Shown here: one piece after another, positions 1 through 6,501 of the stretch
How positions within the stretch are numbered: the stretch's first letter is position 1
Layout of the letters: the number at the start of each line of letters is the position of its first letter
DNA from: Strigomonas culicis
Lineage: Eukaryota; Euglenozoa; Kinetoplastea; Trypanosomatida; Trypanosomatidae
Assembly (NCBI GenBank): GCA_000482145.1
Contig: AUXH01000399.1
Span: 1-18,235 of the forward strand
Length of the DNA stretch: 18,235 nt
Direction of reading: 5' to 3'
The notes under the pieces: model-generated
Databases searched by the model: none
What the model saw: the letters and a program-made list of their open reading frames with translations, nothing else
What the model was told of the DNA's origin: nothing
Translations under genes and position numbers: made by a program

Positions 1-842
1 AAGTGGTGCGCGAGCTCTTCTCCGCCTACGTCAACGAGCGCGGCCTGCCGCTGCCCGCCGGCGTGGGCCTCGGCGTCCAGTGCACGCCGGACGACGGCGC
101 GCTGTACGAGATCACGTGGGCGGCGGCGCCGGCCACCGACGTGCTGCAGTACTTCGACAGGCTCTTCTTTGGGCACGACGCGCACGACGCGCCGCCGCTG
201 CAGGCGTTTCTGGCGCTGCTCGGCGCGGCGCCGGCGAGCGGCGGGTGCGCGGTGCTCAAGCCCTTCGCGCGGGACGACGAGGCGGTGGGGCACCAGCTGG
301 TCTCCGCGGCCATCACCGCGGGACCGCTGCAGGTGCGCGCGGAGACGGGGCGGTGCGCCGGCGGCGAGGGGCCGGCGGCCCTGCGGTCGTAGCACGTGAC
401 GGCCGACCTAACGGGGGTCGCGGCGCTGCCCGGCGAGGCCGCCCGGGCGGTGGAGCGGGCCGCCGCGCGCCTGTGCGGCGACACGTTCCGCTGCGTCGTG
501 CAGGCGCGCTACGACCACGTCGTGGACGATGCGGCCGGCGTGTACGACGCGGCGCTCCGCGGCTGGCGGCGCGGGTTCCGCTACGATGCGCTGCAGCTGC
601 AGGTGCCGGGGACGCCGCACGCCCTCGTGCTGGACGCGGACCCCGACACGCCGGCGGTGCTCCGCTTCAGCGGCACCGCCGATGTGCAGCACATCCAGCG
701 GCTGCTCGGCGGCGCGGGGCCGCGCCCCGCGGCGACGGACGTCTTGCCGCGGCGCCCGCCGCGACGTAATGCGGCTCGGCGCCGCAACCGCAAGGGCGGT
801 ACGGTCGCTGCCCGCGGCCCTGGAGGAGCGGCTCCCCCGTGA
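1..842 (+). pseudogene. 3' part of a GC-rich unidentified coding gene, interrupted by an in-frame TAG
   Basis: The frame whose codons begin at position 3 is open from the left edge to a TAG at 390-392, then open again to a TGA at 840-842. The 5' end lies outside the window. Third codon positions are almost all G or C on both sides of the TAG up to about 750, and the two parts read like ordinary globular protein (for example YEITWAAAPATDVLQYFDRL before, FRYDALQLQVPGTPHALVLD after). There is no in-frame ATG between 393 and 842, so the second part cannot easily be a separate gene. After about 760 the translation turns into an Arg/Pro/Gly-rich tail that looks non-coding; a TAA in another frame at 767-769 may be the ancestral end. 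I recognise no domain. The reading is a nonsense-broken gene; a sequencing error or a true end at 392 are alternatives. Codon use is unlike that of the lipase and SecA-like genes. Confidence 0.55.
390..392 (+). other. In-frame TAG inside the GC-rich coding frame
   Basis: The triplet follows CGG TCG and precedes CAC GTG ACG. Coding-like codon use continues in the same frame for more than 110 codons after it. Recoding is unlikely because more than 4,600 codons of the two long genes in this window contain no internal TAG, TAA or TGA. Confidence 0.6.
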
Positions 843-1598
843 AGGCAGCGACGTCCACGGCCGCGGACGGGAGGGGCCCTGCGACTGCGCTTGTGGCGGG
901 CCGTGCGGAGAGCGCGGTGGGGGAGCGGGCGGTGCGACCCGCCACTGGTCGTCACGTGTGCGACCGTTCACACTGCAGTCGCGTGTGCGCCTCTGATGAG
1001 CACCAGTACGGGTGCCGGCGGCGGGATGTCAGCGTGGCTCTCCGGGGCAGGGTGGTGTCTAGACAGTGTCCTCACGACACGCCACCAGCCCTCACAGCCG
1101 CACCGGCATGTCGACCTTTCATTGTCTGTTTACCGTGTCCTTGTGAAGCGGCATATGCTTCCCTTTATCCACGATAAGGCACGTGTTTTTCTCATGTCAT
1201 TGTTTTATTGTTTGTTTCTCTTACTTCACTATTCTAGTAGGTGTTTGTTCACGCAGGACTTGCACGTGTGTTAGTATTCGCATTTTATTATTTGTATTAT
1301 TGCATGGATCGCACACTACTCTCTATCCAATAGCGCCCCTGCATCTCTAGCGGCTGATTCTGTGTCAGATCCACGTGTGTGAGTGTGTTTGTTATTCGTT
1401 CATTGTTACACTCATATCTCTTTTTCCTAGGTATTGATTCTTTCGTCTTTTCAGTTCCATTATTTTTCTTTATTGTCCGCAGCCGACCCTTATTGTTAGT
1501 ATGTTATCACTTCTGGAGCTTTCCACTGCGTCTTGTGCTGCACTTCACCGTTTTGTTCTTGTACTCTTCTATTCACACCACACAGTTGACAAGGGTCA
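843..1598. other. Intergenic spacer, GC-rich turning to T-rich
   Basis: No credible gene is seen. Up to about 1100 the sequence is GC-rich and may be the 3' flank of the upstream gene. From about 1190 it becomes T-rich with many pyrimidine runs. Open frames here encode hydrophobic, Phe/Leu-rich peptides that simply reflect T-richness. The last part (about 1535-1583) is a pyrimidine-rich stretch ending in CACACAG just upstream of the MORN remnant. Confidence 0.6.
1535..1584 (+). promoter_or_regulatory. Candidate polypyrimidine tract and splice acceptor before the MORN remnant
   Basis: A pyrimidine-rich stretch (TTCACCGTTTTGTTCTTG and on) ends with ACACAG about 15 bases before an ATG at 1599. 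The arrangement matches kinetoplastid trans-splicing signals. This is an inference from layout; no transcript evidence is available. Confidence 0.3.
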
Positions 1599-1900
1599 AT
1601 GGCCAACAACAAAACTGCGTGCCACACAGGGGGAGGGGAGGTATGAAGGCATGATTTTGAGCGCCAAGACGCACGGCAACGGTACTTTTTTCTGCGCCGA
1701 TGGCAGATGGTACGAAGGTATGTGGAAGAATGACATGAAACATGGTGAAGGCACCTGTGTGTATCCAAACGACATGTGCTACGTGGGCATGAGGCATCGT
1801 GTGAGCACTTTTTACCTCTCTAAGTGTTTTTGAATACACGACCACGTGGTACTTTGACGAGAGGAAGGGCGCTGGGTACGAGGGGCACGAACGTCTGTAG
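1599..1900 (+). pseudogene. Fragment of a MORN-repeat protein gene, frameshifted
   Basis: The frame used by codons from 1636 to 1833 encodes two clear MORN-type units: GRYEGMILSAKTHGNGTF and GRWYEGMWKNDMKHGEGT, followed by VYPNDMCYVGM. These fit the family pattern YEGxWxxGxxHGxGxxxxxDG. MORN proteins act as membrane-associated or cytoskeletal scaffolds and kinetoplastids have several. The best start, ATG at 1599 (ATG GCC AAC AAC), is in a different frame and ends in TGA after a few codons; the two frames meet in the G-rich run at 1629-1640, where a one-base length change would explain the break. After the stop at 1831-1833 a weak MORN-like string (YFDERKGAGYEG) continues in a third frame to TAG at 1898-1900. 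With only two to three units, and intact MORN proteins usually much longer, this looks like a decayed remnant. An alternative is a short protein starting at an in-frame ATG at 1651. Confidence 0.6.
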
Positions 1901-2241
1901 AATGATGGCCCATTTCTGGGCGGCATCAGCTCGCAGCATGGTACAAGAGGTGGTGGAGTAAGTGAAGACGGCGCGAATGCTACACTGAGGGCCGATCTCG
2001 ACTTTTTGATTCTTAACTTGTTCAGAGGTATCAGTAAGGGTCGTCGTGGTCCCTCGCGAGCGCGTCTCCTCTGTTGGCCGCTCAATCGTGTGACAGCACT
2101 TCGTATTATTTTCAACCATTTGAAAGTCCGGTACAATGAAGTAATACGGACGCTTCAATCTGTCTCTTCTGTGTACGCACGGGAACCTCGCCGCATGCGC
2201 CCTCGCCCTCCTCGCGGTACCCTGCACGGCAGACAGCAGGA

Positions 2242-2258
2242 GGGGAGGGGGGGGGGGG
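2242..2258 (+). repeat. G4-A-G12 homopolymer run
   Basis: Four G, one A and then twelve G in a row, in the gene-poor spacer. It is prone to length change and to sequencing error. Confidence 0.9.
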
Positions 2259-2775
2259 CAGGTGCAGTGGGTGGAGAGGCGGATGGGTCCGCCGCGGTGA
2301 CGCGGTGGGGCCTATGGTCGCGACCGTTTCTGTATGGATTGCAGACCTGTTGTTCAGTCGGGCATTGTATCCTCATTGCTTTATGGTGTGCGGCGCGCCC
2401 TTCTCGGTTTGCAATAGTCTTCGATTCCATTCGTTGCTCTCTTTGAGAAGCCAAGACTAGCCACAGATGGCAGAGACTTCAAAATAATCGCATTTGTTTA
2501 TGTTTTAACACTTTTTTTTTGATGCATGTTTACTTTTAAACTGTCAACGTAACTCTTTTTTTTTCTGACACAGATTACATTTGTTAATGTGGATCTTGAA
2601 ACCACAGTTCTTCCTCCCGGAAAGACAAAGACGATGTACAGGTATCTAAGACAAACAAAAACAAGAAAGAGGAAAGGAGAGAAGTGAACAATGGCAAGCA
2701 TTCGACGTATTTCCAAATGGAAGAAATGATCAAGCCTTAGATCTAGAGCTGGATTGCGGCGGAGGATGACCGCCG

Positions 2776-2814
2776 TTTTTCTTTTTTTTTTTTTGGTTTT
2801 TTTTGGGGGGGGGG
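2776..2814 (+). repeat. Compound homopolymer tract T5-C-T13-GG-T8-G10
   Basis: The tract reads T5, C, T13, GG, T8, G10 without interruption. It lies in the spacer upstream of the lipase gene. The T part is a strong pyrimidine tract but the next AG is far from any credible start codon, so I do not assign it as a splice signal. Confidence 0.9.
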
Positions 2815-3206
2815 TCGGGCACTCCATAGCTGAAAGAGCGGATATGCGAGCACACACATAGTGTGTTGTTTTTTCCGCATGAGTGTTTTTATCGCTTGGT
2901 CCCTCTCTTCTTTGCGATCAAAAAAGCCTTTTTTTTCTTTTTTCGAAAATCCATCCCACCCACCCCTGCGCCCTGCCACGACAGAGATCCTTGGGTTGCG
3001 AGAAGATAGAGGACCTCCTTCTCGCACATCGCATGAGGTACAAGAATTAGTATACTTTATGTTATCAATGGTGTTAGAGGTATGGGTTGTTTGGTATGGA
3101 ATTCTCTCGCTGGAACGAAAATGAAATGAACACACTCACTCGGAAAAGGCATGCACTGCCCCTCTCTCCTAAAACTGTTCTTTTGTGGTCTTATACTAGC
3201 ATTGGT

Positions 3207-3222
3207 GTGTTTTCTCCTGTAG
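3207..3222 (+). promoter_or_regulatory. Candidate polypyrimidine tract and splice acceptor of the lipase gene
   Basis: The stretch GTGTTTTCTCCTGTAG is pyrimidine-rich and ends with an AG at 3221-3222, leaving a 5' leader of 40 bases before the ATG at 3263. No AG-preceded ATG intervenes. The layout is typical of kinetoplastid trans-splicing; the assignment is an inference. Confidence 0.4.
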
Positions 3223-3262
3223 TGGAATTTGACTTGTTTGTTTTCTTCGTTCTCATCTTACC

Positions 3263-5884
3263 ATGACAGACCGCCCGAGTGACACTAACGTGGACGACAG
3301 TAACATGGGCGGCGACCAGGTGTGGACTGTTTTTGATCCTCAAGTCACTCAGATTTGTGCGCTCGCCAGTGAGGCTTCCTATGATGTCGACAACGGCGCG
3401 ATGCCAGAAAACTGTGAATTGATTGAAAAGCATTCAAATTATCTCACATGGCGAGTGAAGGGCAAAAATACAGTTGTGCTTGCCTTTCGTGGAACAGATA
3501 AAAAATGTTTGAAGGATTTGTTTACAGACATTATGCAGAGCATGGTAGGTCACACAACGCAGGATGGAGATAACATGTTGGTTGTAGATGGATTCAATCA
3601 GCGCAGCAACGAGTATATCAAGGTTGCGAAGAAATACACAGATGAGTGTGCCGAAAAGGGTGATACTATGTATATAACAGGACACTCCCTTGGCGCTGCG
3701 CAGTCGATACTCACTACAGTAGAACTGACGGACAGTGATGCAAATGCGGTAAAACTACTGAAGTCGAATAGGCTGTTTAACGTGAACTTTGGCTGTCCTA
3801 TCGTAGGTAACAAGAATTTAGAAGCGCATATAAAGAAAAAAGGATTGGATCAGTATACTCTTAATGTCTTACATCGAGGGGATTTGATTTGGTACGGAAG
3901 TACGAAATTTCAAACTGTTGTTGCACCGATTATCAATTTGTATTTTGAAAGAAATCTGACTGGAGTATTGCATTGCATAAGACGATACTACGATCCACAC
4001 GGCAATGGCATCATCGACCGTTCATCGATTTTTGGACACTATCTCATCTTTTATAAACTGGATGGATCGCAAGGGGGCGTGAATTCCGCGGAGGTGAGAG
4101 AGGGCACAGCTGGTCGCAACTCGCACACTATAATCTACAGCTCAGACGCGCATTCGGTGGAAGCCATGTTATCTTCATCGTTCCAGAATGTTTCTCTCTC
4201 CTATCATGAAATGCGCAATTATCGGGTGGCCTTGGAAGATGTCACCAATGGGGCACGTACCGAAGTGACGCCGGAAACGGATCCTTGCGAGGCCGAGACG
4301 AACAAGGAAGCTCGGGGATGTGCCGAACAGCAGCAGCACACCGAGCAGCGTTGGGAAGAGCAACTGAGAGAGAAGAGGGCGGAACAAAAGAAAAGGTGGG
4401 TCGCACTTTGGAGTAAGCTAGTGGCGTCAACGAAGCTGAGCTCCACACAGAAAGAGCATCTGCTTGCGTCTCCTTTTGTTACGGAGGAAGAATCTTCCTG
4501 CCTTTCAAATGTTGACCGTATGTGTGCCACGTGGCTCTATCTCGAGCTCAGTGCGGCACAAACAAAGGAATACGAGGAAGCACTTGAGGTTTTGCTTTCC
4601 ACATTGGCCGAGATTGGCCGTGACAAGGAGGACGACAGTGACAACTGGTCGGACTGCAGTAGTGATTCTATCAAGCGTCCTCCTCGCGGAGGGGGTGGTG
4701 GTGCCCCTCCTACCGCTCCTGCCAGAGCTCTTTCGATCGCTGATTGCGCTCAACCTGTGGTTTCATTCGATGATGCGCCGAGGTCACGCACGGCATGTGC
4801 ACAGCAGGAGCATTTTTTGAAGGCCGAACTCGGAAAATGTGCTGTCAAAAACTCGAAAGTGGTTCTCTCGATGCAGAATATACGACAATACCTATCAGCG
4901 GAAGCGAACCAAACCATGGCGCGGATGAACAGCACCACTGTAAAACGGGTGCTTGCTCTGGTGGCGCGGCAGCACCGCAACGTGGACGCCAGTGATATGG
5001 AAGTCGCAGATGACGAGCAACACTATCAGGAGCCTCTCATGTATGACGAGCGCGAAGATATCAGAATGTTTGCACCATTCTTGAGTGAAGTTAAGGTGAA
5101 CAAAAGAAAGCAACCGCCGCTGCCGGCACTCGAGTACACTGTACCACACGTCGATGTTCGCTGTGAAGGTGCTTTGCTCGATGACGAGGTGCATCGTACA
5201 GTGTTGATGCACCAACCTGCGCCATTGTTCGACCACGCACCGCGCATTCGTAGAAATACAGGTTTCAAATGCGATACGAGTATCTATATGAATGATTACA
5301 AGAATCTTCCCGAACGTAAAATGAAAAAGAAGGCAACAATCCAAACACAAGAGGCCAAAGACGATAACCAAATACGTCCCCAGAAGGAGTTGAAAATCGA
5401 TAAAAAAATAAGTCTCCAGAAGGAGTTGAAAATCGATGAAAAAATTGAACTCCAACAAGAGGCGGTCATCACTGCCGAAGTCCAAGATACAAAAACAGAA
5501 GTAATTGTCAACCGAACTGCACTCCAACAAGAGGCGGTCACCACTACCGAAGTCCAAGACGAAGAAACAGAAGTAATTGACAACCAAAGTGAACTCCAAC
5601 AAGAGGCGGTCATCACTGCCGAAGTCCAAGATACAAAAACAGAAGTAATTGTCAACCGAACTGCACTCAAAGGAAAGTCGCCCAAACCTAGCCAAGCTCA
5701 AGACCAAGAAGATTCGGTAAGCGAGGAAGAGAAGCAGTCGAACGCGAATTTATCTTATTTGACAGACATATCATCCATTATAAGTGAGTGGCAGACGAGT
5801 GAGGAAACAAAGATCTACGAAACACAAGTAATGAAAAACTATGCGAATAACCGTGTTGCCGTCTGTAATAAATTGAAGAAGTGA
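3263..5884 (+). CDS. Class 3 lipase-like alpha/beta hydrolase with long repeat-bearing tail
   Basis: The 873-residue protein begins at the first ATG after the candidate splice acceptor and ends at TGA 5882-5884. Residues about 20-270 form a lipase class 3 fold: FRGT at 75-78 (oxyanion region), VDGF at 108-111, the nucleophile elbow GHSLG with Ser142, a probable Asp207 in HRGDLI and a probable His259 in IFGHY. The triad looks complete, so hydrolysis of an acyl ester (lipid or phospholipid) is plausible; the substrate cannot be read. There is no signal peptide or membrane segment, so a cytosolic location is inferred. Residues about 343-380 are charged and probably coiled-coil, 472-490 are Pro/Gly-rich, and 706-801 are 12-residue repeats. 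The last 600 residues match nothing I recognise. The next gene on the same strand encodes the giant SecA-like protein, so co-transcription is likely. A pseudolipase scaffold role is possible but the triad argues against it. Confidence 0.9.
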   Translation: MTDRPSDTNVDDSNMGGDQVWTVFDPQVTQICALASEASYDVDNGAMPENCELIEKHSNYLTWRVKGKNTVVLAFRGTDKKCLKDLFTDIMQSMVGHTTQDGDNMLVVDGFNQRSNEYIKVAKKYTDECAEKGDTMYITGHSLGAAQSILTTVELTDSDANAVKLLKSNRLFNVNFGCPIVGNKNLEAHIKKKGLDQYTLNVLHRGDLIWYGSTKFQTVVAPIINLYFERNLTGVLHCIRRYYDPHGNGIIDRSSIFGHYLIFYKLDGSQGGVNSAEVREGTAGRNSHTIIYSSDAHSVEAMLSSSFQNVSLSYHEMRNYRVALEDVTNGARTEVTPETDPCEAETNKEARGCAEQQQHTEQRWEEQLREKRAEQKKRWVALWSKLVASTKLSSTQKEHLLASPFVTEEESSCLSNVDRMCATWLYLELSAAQTKEYEEALEVLLSTLAEIGRDKEDDSDNWSDCSSDSIKRPPRGGGGGAPPTAPARALSIADCAQPVVSFDDAPRSRTACAQQEHFLKAELGKCAVKNSKVVLSMQNIRQYLSAEANQTMARMNSTTVKRVLALVARQHRNVDASDMEVADDEQHYQEPLMYDEREDIRMFAPFLSEVKVNKRKQPPLPALEYTVPHVDVRCEGALLDDEVHRTVLMHQPAPLFDHAPRIRRNTGFKCDTSIYMNDYKNLPERKMKKKATIQTQEAKDDNQIRPQKELKIDKKISLQKELKIDEKIELQQEAVITAEVQDTKTEVIVNRTALQQEAVTTTEVQDEETEVIDNQSELQQEAVITAEVQDTKTEVIVNRTALKGKSPKPSQAQDQEDSVSEEEKQSNANLSYLTDISSIISEWQTSEETKIYETQVMKNYANNRVAVCNKLKK
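5378..5665 (+). repeat. In-frame 36/72-bp tandem repeat block in the lipase tail
   Basis: Two 36-bp units (5378-5413 and 5414-5449, around QKELKID) are followed by three 72-bp units starting at 5450, 5522 and 5594. Each 72-bp unit codes for two 12-residue modules of the type LQQEAVITAEVQ plus DTKTEVIVNRTA, so the whole block has a 12-residue period over eight modules (residues 706-801). The first and third 72-bp units are identical base for base, while the middle one has diverged. All units keep the reading frame. Confidence 0.92.
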
Positions 5885-6390
5885 ATGCAATATAAACAAA
5901 ATAACTATTCCTTCCTGTGTTATTCCCTTTATCCGTTGTTGTTTCAATTAGCTATTTTCCTATTTAGCTTTTAAAGGTGTTAGTATTCATAGTATGGTTC
6001 CTGTTTAGCAAAATTCTTTGCGCTTAAGAATCTATTTTTCTTAGTACTATTTGTTTTTCCTTTATCAATTTATTAGACTCATTGTATTTAGGTACTACAG
6101 TATCTATCCGATTGCGGTTTGGGTTGTCCATATATAATGAAGAAAACAAAGTGTTTTCTGTTCTTGTTACTGATCTTTTTAACTTCTATATGATTTGTGT
6201 TTGTGTGTTTTCTCTCTTTTGATGGCACCATGTTACAAATTACTGATTCTTTTTCGCCTCTTCTCAGGTATTTTTTTTTCTTGCTTTAGTGTTACCTCTT
6301 TTTTAATATTTTTCGTTAGTATTATTCCATTGAAACGATAGACATTTTTGTATTAAATACAAAAGAGCATTTTTCTTATATTAGCGTATT

Positions 6391-6421
6391 GTTTGCTCTT
6401 TTTTTTTTTTACATTGCAAAG
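6391..6421 (+). promoter_or_regulatory. Candidate distal polypyrimidine tract and splice acceptor of the SecA-like gene
   Basis: GTTTGCTC is followed by an unbroken T run of about a dozen bases, then ACATTGCAAAG. The AG at 6420-6421 would give a leader of about 80 bases. This is the strongest pyrimidine tract near the gene. Confidence 0.4.
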
Positions 6422-6449
6422 TTTTAACGTTTCGTAAGGAACCGAATTA

Positions 6450-6480
6450 TTTATATTTCTTTTTTTATTATTATAACAAG
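6450..6480 (+). promoter_or_regulatory. Candidate proximal polypyrimidine tract and splice acceptor of the SecA-like gene
   Basis: TTTATATTTCTTTTTTTATT leads into ATTATAACAAG with AG at 6479-6480, giving a 21-base leader. The ATG at 6502 is the first ATG after it, which supports that start codon. Confidence 0.4.
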
Positions 6481-6501
6481 CATTCTAAAATCATTGGTCA
6501 T

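Larger units (their letters stand above)
1901..3222. other. Long gene-poor spacer
   Basis: No open frame in this 1.3 kb has convincing codon use or a recognisable domain. The + strand frame from 2006 to 2446 gives Arg/Gly/Pro-rich then hydrophobic sequence of no visible family. The minus-strand frames between about 2498 and 3135 are Lys-rich only because they read T runs backwards. The stretch contains a 12-base G run, a compound T/G homopolymer tract and several pyrimidine runs, as expected of 3' and 5' untranslated DNA in kinetoplastids. Confidence 0.6.
5885..6501. other. T-rich spacer between the lipase and SecA-like genes
   Basis: This 617-base stretch holds no credible coding frame. It is strongly T-rich with repeated TTTTT runs and ATTA/TTAG motifs, consistent with a 3' untranslated region followed by trans-splicing signals for the next gene. 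No tRNA-like or other structured RNA is evident by eye. Confidence 0.7.

Noticed and set aside
390..392. Stop-codon reassignment as seen in Blastocrithidia
   Set aside because: The lipase and giant genes contain no internal stop codons over more than 4,600 codons, use TGG for Trp and end normally at TGA.
26..996. Several long overlapping open frames on both strands of the GC-rich left end (for example 80-769 + and 408-971 -)
   Set aside because: They are Arg/Ala/Pro-rich shadows expected in GC-rich coding DNA; only the frame beginning at position 3 has the G/C third-position pattern.
1379..1654. Hydrophobic 91-residue frame that could look like a membrane protein
   Set aside because: Its Phe/Leu/Val content comes from T-rich spacer DNA, and it overlaps the candidate splice signal of the MORN remnant.
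1795..1832. A tiny intron (GTGAGC to CTAAG) joining the MORN frames
   Set aside because: The interval is under 30 bases, far too short for splicing, and cis-introns are very rare in kinetoplastids; a frameshift is simpler.
2006..2446. 146-residue + strand frame in the gene-poor spacer
   Set aside because: It runs through a G12 homopolymer, has no visible domain and no consistent codon bias.
2498..3135. Lys-rich minus-strand frames
   Set aside because: They read poly-T tracts in reverse; the repeated KKK runs are low complexity and there is no minus-strand splice signal.
4895..5707. 270-residue minus-strand frame with repeated SSVDNYFCFCILDFGS-type units
   Set aside because: It is the antisense shadow of the lipase tail repeats, whose + strand frame is continuous with a clear lipase domain.
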